From Chimonanthus salicifolius (taxonomy: Eukaryota; Streptophyta; Magnoliopsida; Laurales; Calycanthaceae), in assembly GCA_013350335.1 (NCBI GenBank), contig CM023538.1:48044201-48108200 (forward strand): DNA of 64,000 nt, given 5' to 3'. The position numbers and the translations under genes are program-made. Numbering within the stretch: the first letter of the stretch is position 1; the number at the start of each line of letters is the position of its first letter. The notes below the pieces were generated by a model. The model worked only from the letters and a program-made list of their open reading frames with translations, was not told the DNA's origin and did no database searches. Below are positions 47,006 through 60,568 of this stretch, piece after piece.

Positions 47006-47243
47006 CTTGCGCCATCCTCATCCTCCAATCTGGTTCCAAACCAAAAACCAAATCTAGACTGAATTGTTCCTCAAGTTGTGCAAACAATGAGGCATTCGGA
47101 TACCATGTTCCCAATTGTGCTTCTCTTCGGTGATACAGGTCTATTTCAATCTCTCTATCAGTAGAGTTGTCACAAGTTATTTCAGACCATTGGCAACAAT
47201 CATGACCCTCCCAATTATCCATGGGGTCACTTTTAAGAGTGTA
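47006..47243 (-). CDS. RLP exon with LRRNT cap, unit B
   Basis: Copy of 24223-24461, 238 nt, one base shorter near 47020 (CATCCTCATCC versus CATCCTCCATCC in A). With phase 0 at its start it ends in phase 1 and would splice in frame to the family's phase-1 exons, which the A copy would not. It contains DNWEGHDCCQWSEITCD. It lies in the stretch with probable base-calling errors, so the difference cannot be trusted yet. Confidence 0.65.
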
Positions 47244-47511
47244 CTAGAGAAAAGTGACGCCGCTCTTTTCCATATGTTTGATAGATCTCTGTATTTAAGA
47301 TTGGGAATTTTTTTTGCATTATTAGATTTACTTGTTATACATGCACTTCTTTAATTTCTTTCTCTTTTTTTCAGTAGTGAAAACCATCTTCTTTTTTTGC
47401 CTATAGATGTTGATATCATTACAAGATCATGTAAGTTTTGTATAAATGGTTTGAATTTTATTTTTTCCTATTTGAATTCAGATTTTGCACTTCCAAGTTA
47501 CAACAACATAC

Positions 47512-47656
47512 CTGACATAGTAATGAAATTCCCTTGTAGACGGTTGCCGCCTAGATAAAGATATTCCAACATTGTCGGCCATGTAGGTAAAATTGATCGT
47601 TCTCAACACATTTTGGCTGAGATCTAAGGATCGAAGTTGAGTCAATTTACGAAGCG
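47512..47656 (-). pseudogene. RLP LRR exon (LRKLTQLRSLDLS type) with two deletions, unit B
   Basis: Copy of 24736-24882 but 145 nt. One base is missing near 47577 and one near 47603, so the LRR is out of frame. Splice sites are kept. Confidence 0.6.
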
Positions 47657-48581
47657 CTGCAAAAAATAGAAAAAGGTTTATACATTTGAACGTAACTATG
47701 ATGAAAAATCATAAATAAGAAAAATACTAAATATAGTAGTATTATCATATTGTTAGTGATACTAATAGATATTCAACTGCAATCTAATTCCATATAGCTG
47801 AAAAGTATGACTATAATCATATGACCCGATCTATGGGAAAATTTTACACCTAGAGAAAGCTTATTTAAGGTCAATTTTTTAATTATCATCGTTAGCAAAT
47901 ATCACCCACCTCTATCTGAGCGGCTTAAATCCAACTATTTTGGCTCATCTATTTTTATAAAGTATTAAAAAAAAATGTCTTGCTAAAGAATTTGATTATT
48001 GCAACTCTTTAATCAATAGCAGGTATTGTAGACATTTAATATGTTAGAATTGAATATTTGCAATTGAATAAGAAAGATATGAGTACCTTTTGTAACTATA
48101 GAAACTATAAGATGGCTTTGCAATTAAGACAACAGATAATGGAGGTATTTACAGATTACCCAAAGTGATATAATAACTAATATTCAAACATCTACCATGT
48201 CATCGCTATTCAAATTGTGCACCCTTTTATATGATATTTTTTTTAAATAAAATAAAGAAGGATAATTACTAATTTATGGAAGTTATCGCGGTTCAAAAGG
48301 ATATAAAAACATATTTTACATTTTTAATAAACGTTGTTTGTTGAGTAGGACATGTTTATAAATATTATAATACATACTTATTAAGAATAGTTTTGCAGTT
48401 ACTAAATTTTATAATTTAAAAATTTCTTGAGCTATATATATATTTGTGCATTCTTATTCTCATGTGACAATGTTAACCATTGATAGAGCCATACTCACAT
48501 TATTGCGACCATATTAATTGTAGTTTTTTTTTAGATTTTATTTTAAAGTTAAGAAATATATAAGAACCGGATTTCAAAAAG
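47657..48581. repeat. Third copy of the intronic sequence before a copia element, unit B
   Basis: Copy of 24883-25800 with scattered indels. It has AGCGGCTTAAA near 47918, where A has lost the matching piece. No gene. Confidence 0.6.
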
Positions 48582-49284
48582 TGTCACAAAGTTTCTAAAT
48601 ATGGGCATCTATTAGAGGAAAGGGTTAACCTTAGGGTTGCGTTTCTATGTTTGTAAAATACTATATTTGTAAGGTTCCCTATTAAGGGATTGTAACATGT
48701 ATTTATACAGAAAGTAATGAGAAAGGCCATTTAGCCAAAAATCTACATGGTATCAGCTTAAGCCTGGGATTCCTACGAATTGCAAACTTTTTTTAGCCTT
48801 TCTCCCTCTCTCTGCTCTTCTGTCATCGTCACTTGCTCCACATCATGTCTGCTCTACACAACCCGCTCTCATTCAGCCACTTCTGTTTCTTCTACAAAAG
48901 ACTTTTCCAGCGTCTCACCTCTTCTGCCACAGGTGATTGCTCTACACAACCCCTCTTCCTGCGCACTCTCCTACACCAGATCTGCTGCTATTTCGCCAAT
49001 CCTCGCCCTTTCATCGAATCCTCTCAAATATGTCACCCAGTTCGCTGCCACTCGACTCACAGAGCAAATCCGCATCAATCTGACGCTGCTCCGGCGCTCA
49101 TAAAGGCCTCCCGCCATTCAACCTCTCTCTACCGTCTCAGCCCCATTTCTACTTGAAGTGTTGCTTCGCCCAAACCTGCTTCTTATCAATGTTGTCTCTT
49201 CGCTAGCACTACAGATGAGACACACAAAAAAGAACAAAAAAACAAGGCACATCTCAGAACAACCAACCAGTGTCTGTCCTAACG

Positions 49285-49928
49285 ATGGCTTCCGCCGCAA
49301 CACTCCTCTTCAATCCTCCTCTGCCCATGCCAGTCACCATCCCTAACTCCAACTTTTCCCATCTTGTTTCCAATAAAATTAACGGTGACAAACTACCTTC
49401 TTTGGCATGCCCAAATAACCATTCTTGGTTGGCCAACACTATTGCCCTACATTAATGGCACTAACCCTTGTCCCTCTCCATACCTTTCCACTGATGACCA
49501 ATCCAAATCTACTCCAACCTGCACCACTCCACCTGGAATGCATGGATCATAAAGGTCGTTGGCATGCTTATTGCGACCCTATCTGAACCCGTACTTGCAC
49601 CGACTGTTGGGTTCTCACCTCTCGTGAGATTTGGAACTGTCTGCAACGCAATTTTTCACAGCATTCTCTTGCAAATGCCACTCATTTACAAATTCAAGTG
49701 CTCTCTCTGTCCAAAGGTACAAAGACAATTTCTGAGTATTGCAACATGCTAAATCCCTTGCCCATGCTCTCGTCGCTATCCATCAGTCGGTGTTCCAATG
49801 AACCTCGTTACATCAGTTCTACGTGGACTTGGCCCCGACTACTCCATGTTTTACACCTCTACCATTCTCTCTCCTCCACTTCCGACGTTCACGGATCTTG
49901 CGCTTGCCTCTTATTATTTAAGTCCTAG
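49285..49928 (+). pseudogene. Copia gag, C3 unit B
   Basis: Copy of 26504-27150 broken into many short frames by indels (for example near 49303, 49330, 49370, 49418 and 49515). Domain words such as GLGPDYSMFYTS remain. Confidence 0.8.
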
Positions 49929-49979
49929 CTCACACATCCAGTACCGAGTTCCCCATCCGATACCATTGGAGGGGTGTCT

Positions 49980-52584
49980 GAATTGCCCCTCTCTTTTCCC
50001 GCGGGTGCGGTTCCTTTGCTCTTGGTGGTTGCAGTCGTCAGGGGCGCATAGTCAATGGTAGAGGTGGTCGCGGCAATCGTGGTCAAAGATGTTCACCTTC
50101 ATCGCCCGGATTATTGGCGCTCCTCCACCTGTTGCCTTCCAGTGTCAGATCTGTTCTAAGTATCGACATAATGCTACTCATCGCTATCAGCGTTACTGCC
50201 AAGAGTCTCAGTTCGGGGCTGATCTTCCATCTACCTTCCCTGATATGAAAATTGCTCCTCCTGTTGATCACAATTGGTACTTTGATACTAGCGCTACCCA
50301 TCATATGATAGGAGATGCAAACCCCCTACACACCCGATCTGACTATGGTGGTACTAATCAAGTTCTTTTGCGTGACGGTGACTCTCTTCTCATTGCACAC
50401 ACTGGTACTTTATCTCCTCTTCTAGTTCCTCTGCTTTTTGTCTTTCACATGTTCTCCATGTTCCCCACATGCATAAAAACTTGTTATTTGTCGCTCAATT
50501 TACAAAAGATAATTTGTTTTGTTTTACTTTCTTCCCCTGGGGTTTTGTTTTCATGATTTACGTACTAGTGCTACTTTGTTTCAGGACCAACGTGAAACTG
50601 GCCCTTCTCCCATCAAACCCACCACTCGCACCGTTCATGCTTTAGTTGCATCCTGCTCCTCTTCATCACTCTGGCACCAGTGTCTTTGATATCCATCTAA
50701 TAAAGTGCTTCAAGTTTTAGCCACCAATAAATGTTTAAGACCTTCTGTAAGTTTTCTCGTTCCAATTTTTGTAGTGATTGTGCTTTGGGCAAGTCTACGC
50801 GACTCTCGTTTTCAACTCGTGCTCATTGTACTTCCACAACAATTTATTTAATTCATTCAGATGCATGGATGTCTCCAGTTTTATCAGTTTCTGGATTTCG
50901 ATATTATATCTTATTCACAGATGATTATACACGTTATTCTTGGATTGTTCCTATGCAACATAAATAAGAAGTTTTCACTAATTTTCAAAACTTTATTGTA
51001 TTTGTTGAAAATCACTTTTCCACTACCATTAAATACTTTCAAAGTGATGGTGGCAAAGAGTATGATAATCATTCCTTTCATAACATGTGTGTGCAAAAAG
51101 GGCTCATTCACCGTTTATCATTTCAACACACTCCACGGCAAAACAGTCTTGCTGACGCAAACACCGTCATTTGTTTGAAATGGGCCGCACCTTCTTGCGT
51201 CTCATCTCCCACATCACCTCTAGGTTGACACTCTTTTCACTGTTGTGTATCTAGTCAATCAACTGCCAACACCACTTCTCAAACGGTCCTCACCTTATCA
51301 GCAACTATATGGCATTACAACTGATTATCTCAATTTTCGCACATTCAGGTGTGATTGCTACCATTACTTAGGTAATTATACTACTAACGAACTTCAACCT
51401 CGATCGGTTGAGTGTGTGTTTCTTGGTTATAGTGATCACCACAAGGGCTACATGTGTCTTCACCCCTCCACTGGTAGAGTTTACCTCTCCCGCCACATAC
51501 TCTTCAATGAAGTTGTCTTTCCCTACGCCACTACCGAGAGGAACACCGCATCATCTTCCTCAGATATGGTCTTCCTTCCTGTTATCACCATATCTCTTGC
51601 ACAGGCACCTTCTACTCTTCCTACATCTCCGACAACCACAACAACGACTCCATTAGAAGTGCATGCTTCAGAACCTGCCACCTCACCGCCTCCACTTACT
51701 GCACCAGCATCGACTTCTGTTATAGCCTCTGCTCCACCTAATAATGTTCACCCTATGGTGACTCGTACTAAGGACGGCATCTCAGAGCCCAAAAAGCGGG
51801 CTGACTTTTCAAATTGTCATCCCCTCCCACACGTTTTTGCTTCTATGGACTCTACCTCAAATATTGAGCCCACTTGCTACACTAAAGTTGTTCGATCTGC
51901 GGCATGGTGTCAGTCCATGAATGATGAATGCAATGATCTTCTACGACAGCAAACTTGGTCTCTTGTTCTACCCCCACCAAACACTAATCGTGCTGGTTGC
52001 AAATGGGTTTTTAAGATTTAACGGTGATCTGATGGTAGCATTGAGCGTTACAAAGCAAGACTTGTTGCTAATGGCTTTCATCAACAGGCCGACATCGACC
52101 ATGATGAGACCTTCAGTCCAGGTGTCAAACCCACTACTATCTGCACTATTCTCAGTCTTGTCGTCACTTCTGCTTGGTCCATCCACTAGTTGGATGTCAA
52201 GAATATTTTTCTTCATAGCCATATTACAGAAGAAGTGTATATGTCTCAACCTCCTGGCTTTGTTGATCCTCGTCGTCCTCATCATGTTTACAAAATACAA
52301 AAAGCTATTTATGGTCTAAAACAAGCACCCGGGTGTGGTTTCAACGTTTTAGCTCATTCCTTCAATCTCATGTTTTTATTCAAAGCAAAGCTGATAACTC
52401 TATGTTCACATATAGGTGTGGTACACATATTATGGTTCTTCTTCTTTATGTTGATGACATCGTCTTGACCGGCAATTCTCCATCGCTTCTTCAATCCTTT
52501 ACTCGCAGACTGGGTACCGAATTTGAAAACAAAGATCTCGGCGCTCTCCACTACTTCTTGCTATTATGTAGAGGCTATAAATAA
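49980..52584 (+). pseudogene. Copia pol (protease, integrase, partial RT), C3 unit B
   Basis: Copy of 27200-29810 with the DTSA protease change, a base loss in the integrase AGRKHRH block (near 51153) and the same RT stops. YVDD is kept near 52448. Confidence 0.85.
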
Positions 52585-52749
52585 GTGTCTCATTTGGCTA
52601 ATTTCGAAACGCAGATATTGGAGAAATCAAAATTTGAGCAAAGTTCTCAAAGTTAAGGTTGATTTGTGTTTGCAAGTAGCTTATGAATTTCTAGTTTTCC
52701 TAAATTTGCATGAATTAAATTGAAAATAGAATCTGGCATAAAGTCTCGA

Positions 52750-54115
52750 CATTAATATGAGAGTAGAAAAAAGAACAATTCTTTATACATAAAAGTATTT
52801 TCCAATATAAATAAAGAAATATACTGCTTATGATTGATTAAAGCAATCTATTGGATTTGAAAAGATTATATGTTAAATTATACCTTAAATTATTATATAT
52901 CTTCCCATGATGAGATTAGTTAGTTTAGAACTGTTCTCTCTCTTTCTTTACTCTCTTTAGTCTTGGGGTGGTTTTTCTTTCTTTCTTAAAAGGCCAATTA
53001 ATTGTAGTTTACAACATTAATATGGGAGTAGAAAAAGGAGCATTTCTTTGTATATCAAACATCTTCCAATATAAATAAAGAAAGATGGAAAGTATGACTG
53101 AATAAACCAATCTATTGGATTTGAAAAGATTATATATTAAATTTGAAATTTCACTATAGTGTTATCAAAATAAAAAATGCAAAATTATTTGTTTTATAAA
53201 ACCATTAGTTGATAACATTTTGAGATATAACTTACACTCAAAAGCTATTAATTAAGATAAAGGTGTCTCAGGTGTTATATAAAATCATTAGTTTTTCAAA
53301 TTAGGCGATGTAAAATTCTCTTGCCACTTCACATCTTTGAATTTTACAAATTATAATCATGCACGTTTAAGCATTATAGTCCTATTTTGAATAGTATTTC
53401 AAATTTCAAATATTGTTAAAAAAAACTATGATAAAATAATGAAGCATTATTTCAACTATTGGTGGATATTTACATTCAATACAAGAACATGGATCAATCC
53501 GACAATATTAAAATCTAATTTTAATCAAAATCAATGAGTTGAATAGTATGAACTGAGTCAATTAACTCACAAGAATTTCCAAAATTAGTATCTTTTCTAA
53601 ACCTTAAATCATTATATATCTTCTTCCCATGGTGGGAGTCACTTCGAATCATACAACTCTTTAGTAATTCTATAAGGAGATTCTCCTCATCTATTCTCCT
53701 TACAGTGAAGTGAACCTTTATTTCTATCTACTAGTTCAAAATTTACTTAATTGTAACTTCGTTATGTACTTAAGACACTCCCTATACAACAAAACCCACA
53801 TAGGTCTCTAAGCAAGCTGAATTCAATGTATCTGTCGTATCTCATTTTGATATAATGCAGTCTGATTGTCTCTATACGACTTTGAGAAATAAAAGACATT
53901 TTTGGGAATGGTTCTCAGCTTACTATCAGAACAAATGATGGTAAATCCTTGATATATGTTTTTAATAAAAAATCTCAATTTTTCCTCCTTTTTTCTTTTG
54001 GATAGATTGATTTTTCACACGGAAAATACAGTTTTGAATAATTTAAAAAAAAAAGTTATTCAGATATTTACAAATGAGAATTTATAATGTACATGTGGCC
54101 GAATGTGACAAATAC
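52750..54115 (-). other. Intron-like left end of unit C
   Basis: Same form as unit B's left end, with a few one-base losses at 53.2-53.9 kb (for example near 53219, 53336, 53721 and 53910). No coding signal. Confidence 0.65.
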
Positions 54116-54265
54116 CTGATGAGAAAAAGTTGCCTCTTATGTCATTCCCTGCAATATTTAAATCTTGTAACTTCGTCAGGTTCGCTAGACATATGGAGAT
54201 GTTGGGATCGTCCAACCTGTTATCACTCAGGTCTAGAGTTTGAAGAGCCGTTAATTCACATATGC
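54116..54265 (-). CDS. RLP internal LRR exon, unit C
   Basis: 150 nt, open, phase 1, same protein as 8540-8689 with the ICEL boundary intact. Confidence 0.72.
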
Positions 54266-54886
54266 CTGTAAAAGGGAGAAAAAAATTATATTATACCATT
54301 TTCTCTATTCTTATATTTAAATGTCAATATTTAAAATTGTAGTTAGATGCTAAATACTCCAAATGAATTCAATGTACTTTCTTATAACTTTGTTATGACA
54401 GTGTTCTATCATAGCACATTGTATTGAAACACTCTTCTTTCTGATTAGAGTTATTCTTTTGGATTTTTTGTTTGTATGCAAAAGAAAAAAGAAAACGCCT
54501 CTTCAAAAAAATACAGGGTGACTACCTTTTAAAAGTAATAGACAACAACAAAAGCACCCATCTTGGTGTGGCCGAATATCTTTCTATAAATCTTCCCATG
54601 TGTCTAAGTTCCTTAAATTATATTATTTAAATAATATTTTTTAGTGTAATACCCAGACTCAAAATTAGGCCAATTGTGATGAAAATTGATTGGAGATTAC
54701 TTTAAAAAAAATAGTCATGTTCTGAGCCCACAATCAGGTCAGGGCGTGACAGCTTGATATGTGAGTTTTCGTTCAAACTCACGGACTGTGAAGGGTAAAT
54801 ACATGTTTAGAGCTTACGATTAAGATTAGAGTAGAATCCTATTATTTTGTGTTGACATTATCATCTGATGTTTTGATGAAATTTAT
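54266..54886 (+). other. Spacer with possible gypsy LTR fragment, unit C
   Basis: Copy of 8690-9310, with the TGTAATACCC..GGGCGTGACA fragment at 54645-54751. Confidence 0.4.
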
Positions 54887-55306
54887 ATGTCAACCAACAG
54901 GACATCTAGTCAGATTGTGGCAAGGGGAACACCAGGGAACCCAAATAGTGACTCTAGCGTACGAGGAGCTAATATCATAACAGAGCCAATAGAAGTTATA
55001 GAAGTGTCATCCTCAATGGAACAACCTCTCTCACCTTATTATACACCATCCACTCCACCAAAATATTACCTTTGTTTACTTTGTAACCAGTTGGGGCATT
55101 TGACAGATGATTGTCCTTATCCTATCAACGTGGTATGCCCAGTTTGCGGATTTACTGGACACAGACGTGAGGAGATGAACTGTCCATACATTGGAGGTGT
55201 AGGAATAGTTCCATGTCTAATTTGTGGAGGACTTGATCACATAGAGTCAGGATGTCCCTACATTATAGACACCAACTATGATGCAAAATCATCCACAGAT
55301 GATTAG
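54887..55306 (+). CDS. Small ORF with three CCHC zinc knuckles, unit C
   Basis: Third intact copy, same 139-residue protein as 9311-9730. Unknown function. Confidence 0.5.
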   Translation: MSTNRTSSQIVARGTPGNPNSDSSVRGANIITEPIEVIEVSSSMEQPLSPYYTPSTPPKYYLCLLCNQLGHLTDDCPYPINVVCPVCGFTGHRREEMNCPYIGGVGIVPCLICGGLDHIESGCPYIIDTNYDAKSSTDD

Positions 55307-55563
55307 GGAAACACAGGTTGGGAAGGGAGAGAGAGAAAACGTTGTATATATATATATGAATATGTACATATTGTTTTGTACTTGTATGAGGGTATGACAA
55401 GAACCCCACTTTGTGTAAGATAAATAAAATATGTAATGGGATGTTAGTATTATGTATACTATGGTTATGTGTGTGTCTATGTTAGAAAACAAATCACATT
55501 GTTTGTCTTGATAAAAACTCTTTGAAATATTATATGATATTTTCGAATGTGAATGACAGGAAA

Positions 55564-56216
55564 ATGTCAGGACGAACTGGAAACGCTAGGGGCCGAGGAA
55601 GTAGGACAGGTCCTCAACTCCAAGCCAATCAAGACATACCATATGACGCTGTGCGAATAGCAATGGAAGCGTTACAGAGGATCGCCTAAGATATGCGACG
55701 ACCTCTGGCTAGGACCCAGGAGGAGAGAGCCACTACGGCTCTAAAGGAATTCAAAAGGTTAAATCCTCCAAGTTTTTCAGGAGTTGAGGACCGTACGGCT
55801 GTTGAGAATTGGGTCACTCAGGTAGGCGGATGTTTAATACCCTGGCCACTGCCGATGACTTAAAGGTGACTTGGGCCACCTACCAACTGGAAGGAAATGC
55901 ATAAAAATGGTGGGAGTTCAAGAACCAGACCAGAAACTGTGTCCCATGACACGACTTGGATTGGGAGAGGTTATGATGTATACTGTGATGCGTCCAAATT
56001 TGGATTGGGATGTGTGTTAATGCAAGAAGGTAAAGTAGTTGCTGATGGTTCCAGACCACTGCAAGGGCATGAGCAGAATTATCCAACTTATGATCTGGAA
56101 TTAGCAGTTGTGGTCTTTGCATTAAAACTTTGGCGACATTATTTATTTGGTAAAAAAATCAATATATTTTCTGATCATCATAGTCTTAAATATTTGATCA
56201 TAGTCCTCTATCCTTC
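55564..56216 (+). pseudogene. Gypsy gag-RNase H deletion fusion, unit C
   Basis: Copy of 9988-10640 with the same Gag stop and fusion joint. It shares the GACCGTACGG state with unit B. Confidence 0.85.
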
Positions 56217-56840
56217 TCTCCTTTCCTCTCCCTCCCTCCTTCAATTTTGAACCCTATCTATCTTTACCTCTCTCGTTTGAAATTCGAACATCAGTTTGCT
56301 TGGGCATATGGAAGGAGTTGTGAACTCCAATCCCATCCTCCCTCTTAGGTTGGTTGGCTAGAAGAGTCCACCACACCGCAAGGTTTTACATCATGTAGAG
56401 GCTATTATGTAGAGGCTATAAATAAGTGTCTCATTTGGCTAATTTCGAGAACGCAGATATTGGAGAAATCAAAATTTGAGCAAAGTTCTCAAAGTTAAGG
56501 TTGATTTGTGTTTGCAAGTAACTTATGAATATCTAGTTTTCCAAAATTTGCATGAATTAAATTGAAAATATAATCTGGCATAAAGTCTCGATTTTACTTA
56601 ATATTAATCAGAATAGGTTTCTTTTCCTTTCCTTCTTTTTCATTTTAATTCATTCAAATGGAAACTGGTTTTCATGAGATAATTAGTCCATCAAGGATTG
56701 CCAGTTATTTAACCTTGATCGGTTTCCATTTGAACTGTTGAATTGTTAATTGTGGGCCGATGGAAGATTTCTACACTACCCGAATCCACATCAATAGTTG
56801 GATTTCTATTAGTGTGGGCAAGGCCAGTTTTTGCACTACC
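56217..56840. repeat. Pyrimidine-rich stretch and module border, unit C
   Basis: Copy of 10641-11264. No coding signal. Confidence 0.65.
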
Positions 56841-57451
56841 TAGTCTACATCACAGTTTATACAAATTTTTAAAACTATATAATGTATGATAATGTTGGAT
56901 AAATATATGAATATTATTTTTTGATAGAGATTTCCATATATGAAAAATGATCAGTCACACAAGTAAAAAGTGCTCTTAGGTGAGATCTTTATAGGGAGCC
57001 TACCTATGATCATGAGGTTGATGGGAATGAATGGTCTATCTCTATATATTGTGGTTATAAAAGATCAACTTGGTTGAATGAGACGGGTCATAATTCGTTC
57101 TCATAGCTAGAGTCATTCAATCAAGCCAATATCTTATAAATACCGTATACTTACACGGATCTTTTAAACCCATCTAACCTTGTTGTCATAGGTGGGCTCT
57201 ACATGAAGTTCTTACCATAAAAACACTTTATATTATGCAATTTGTCATTTCCATCTACATATATGTTGGAAGGAAAATAGTTCTATTTGATTATATTTTT
57301 TAAATAAGAGTTTTTATTTAACAGTAAAAAAAATTTGAACACTATTTACGTTTTTATTAAAGATATCTTATGCTATTGCTATACTATGTTGCAACTTCTA
57401 TTTTTTTCTATCTAAAAATTTAAACAAATTTTACAATTATCAAAAATCACC
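56841..57451. other. 611-bp segment present only in first module, unit C
   Basis: Copy of 11265-11876. Confidence 0.6.
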
Positions 57452-57610
57452 TTAAGAACATTCAGCACATCTCCTTGGTATGGAATATCTATCAAGGGTG
57501 AACTTATGATCACTCATATATTTTTCTAACATTTGCTTGGATATCTTTCAAAATGTATGAGTGTGTCTAGATATATTCATTTGAGAATCAATAAGATAAT
57601 ATCTTCATAC

Positions 57611-57763
57611 CTGTAGAAGTTAAAAATTTGCCGCTGAACTTATTCCCGCTCAAATCTAGCGACTGTAATTTTGTTAGGTTACCTAAACACGTGGCAACCT
57701 TGTCATCATCAAAATTATTGTCACTTAGGTCCAAATGTATAAGAGTGACCAATTTGCATAAAC
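57611..57763 (-). CDS. RLP internal LRR exon, first module, unit C
   Basis: 153 nt, open, phase 1, same protein as 12036-12188. Confidence 0.72.
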
Positions 57764-59484
57764 CTGTAAAGGATAGGATAGATCATTTCAGTCTCATATT
57801 CAGTACATAAGATGCCATTTGATGAATGAAGCATTAATATAAAACACAAATGCTTGAGTCATTACTGTATTATGAAAAAAGTTAATTTGTGTTCCTGTTT
57901 TATTAGATTGCTTTTATAATAATTTTTTAAAATAGCAGCAAGGTAAAGTTGTCAATATGCATTAGTTTAGAATCGTTCTCTCTTTTTGTCTGTTAATTTT
58001 ACAACTGTCTTGAGTTGACTTGAGGTAGTTTCTTTTCTTAAAAGTCAAATTAATTGTAGTTTACAACATTAATACAACAGTAGAAAGCTGAGAAGTTGTT
58101 TTTACATAAAACATCTTCCAATATAAATAAAGAAAGATGCAGGGTATGATTTATTAAAGCAATCTACTGGATTTGAAAGAATTATATATTAAATTTGAAA
58201 TTTCACTGTAGTGTTATAAAAATAAGAAATGCAAAATTATTTGCTTCAAAGCGCTTTATTTTTTTGTCATGCAATGACTTTGTTTTTTTTTTAATTTACA
58301 AATTATAATTATGTGTGTTTAAGCATGGGACTATGAGCTTACTATGAGAACAAATGATTTCTCACATCCAAAACACAGTTCTGAATAATTTGAAAAAGTT
58401 GTATAGACATTTAGAAATGAGAATTTATAATGTATATGTGTCCGAATGTGAGAAAAAGTTGCCTCTTATGCTGCTCTCTGCTATATCTAATCTTTGTAAC
58501 TTCATCAGGTTTGCTAAACAAAAGTTCTTTTATCTTTGTCATTAACCGTAAACTCTCCCCTCTAGAATCTTATATGATCAAATTGTCTTTTAATATTTAA
58601 AGAACCATAATAATAAATATTTTTAACAAGCTAATTTACCATCATAACTTTTAAAATGTATACAAGTTCAGACAATTGCATTAAATGTATAAAATATCTA
58701 TCGATGGAAAATGGGAAAATTTTACACCTATAGAAAGCTTATTTAAGTCAATTTTTTAATTATCATAGTTAGCAGACATCACCCACCTCTTATCTGAGAG
58801 GACTTCCACACAATTCTCCAACTATTTTGGCTCATCTATTTTTTATAAATATTAAAAAAAATGTCTTGCTAAAGAATTTGATTATTACAACTCTTTAATC
58901 AATAGCAGGTATTTTAGACATTTAATATGTTATAATTGAATATTTGCAATTGAATAAGAAATATATGAGTACCTTTTGTAACTATAGAAACTATAAAGAT
59001 GGCTTTTGCAATTAAGACAAAAGATAAGGAGGTATTTACAGATTACCCAAAGTGATATAATAACTAATATTCAAACATCTACATGTCATCGCTATTCAAA
59101 TTGTGCACCTTTTTATATGATTTTTTTAAAAATAAAATAAAGAAGGATAATTAATAATTTATGGAAGTTATCGCGGTTCAAAAGGATATAAAAAAATATT
59201 TTACATTTATTAATAAAACGTTGTTTGTTGAGTAGGAAATGTTTATAAATATTATAATACATACTTATTTAAGAATAATTTTGCAGTTACTACATTTTAT
59301 AATTTTAAACATTTCTTGAGCTATATATATATATATATATATATATTTGTGCATTCTTATTCTCATGTGACAATGTTAACCATTGATAAAGCCATACTCA
59401 CATTATTGAGATCATATTAATTGTAGTTTTTTTTTAGATTTTATTTTAAAGTTAAGAAATATATAAGAACCGGATTTTAAAAAG
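57764..59484 (-). repeat. Intronic sequence with degenerate LRR exon and (TA)n run, unit C
   Basis: Copy of 12189-13911. The broken exon is at 58455-58523 and the (TA)n run at 59322-59346. Confidence 0.65.
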
Positions 59485-60568
59485 TGTCACAAAGTTTCTA
59501 AATATGGGCATCTATTAGAGGAAAGGGTTAACCTTAGGGTTGCCTTTCTATGTTTGTACCATACTATATTTGTAAGGTTCCCTATTAAGGGATTGTAACA
59601 TGTATTTATACAGAAAGTAATGAGAAAGGCCACTTAGCCAAAATTCTACATGGTATCAGCTTAAGCCTGGGATACCTACGAATTGCAAACTTTTTTCAGC
59701 CTTTTCCCCTCTCTCTGCTTCTGTCGCCGTCCCTGCTCCACATCCTGTCTGCTCTACGCAGACCCTCTCTCATTCAGCCACTTCTGTTTCTTCTACAAGA
59801 GACTTTTCCAGCGTCTCAGCTCTTCTGCCGCAAGTGATTGCTCTACACAACCCCTCTTCCTGCGCACTCTCCTACACCAGATCTGCTGCTATTTTGCCGA
59901 TCCTCGCCCTCACTTGAATCCCTCTGCTCCTGCTCGCTGATTTGCTCTCCTTCAGCCTCTTCTCTTGCCGCTTTCACCAAATCTGCTCACCACCGCCTGA
60001 ACAAATTCGCCCCACCCAAACTCTTCCAAGCTTCAACATCCTGTCTACAACTCAGCGGATCTGCCATACCTTCTCTTCTGTTGCTGCTGTCGTCAAGCCT
60101 CGCCACTCCCCTCTCTCGATATGTTCACGTCCTGATCTGCTCTTCGTTTGGCCCACAACCCTGATCTTCTTTAGCCGCACGTAGCCTCCTCTGTAAAACC
60201 CAACTTTCTCGCTTGCTGCCTCCCCTCTTCAGATCCGCACCTTTCGGCTGCTGTAGGTTGTGCACTTGAGTGGCTATTCTCCGGTGTGGCTTCATCTAAT
60301 CCTCTCAAATCTGTCACCCAGTTCGTTGCCACTCGACTCACAGAGCAAATCTGCATTGATCTGACGTTGCTCCGGCGCTCATAAAGGCCTCCCGCCATTC
60401 GACCTCTCTCTACCGTCTCAGCCCTGTTTCTACTTGAAGTGTTGCTTTGCCCCAAACCTGCTTCTTTATCAATGTTGTCTCTTCGCTAGCACTACAGATG
60501 AGACACACAAAAAAAGAAAAAAAAAAAAAGGCACATCTCAGAACAGCCAACCAGTGCCTGTCCTAACG

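Larger units (their letters stand above)
48582..52584 (+). mobile_element. Truncated Ty1/copia element C3, unit B
   Basis: LTR 48582-48747, primer-binding site 48748-48757, gag start 49285, then protease, integrase and RT to the common end. Single-base changes are dense up to about 51.15 kb; from there to the end it matches C3 of unit A almost base for base. Confidence 0.9.
29976..52749. repeat. Tandem array unit B
   Basis: Second copy, 22,774 bp. It has the same gene and transposon order as A. From about 41.0 to 51.2 kb it carries many single-base deletions relative to A. The right junction (52749/52750) is identical to the A/B junction. Confidence 0.9.
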
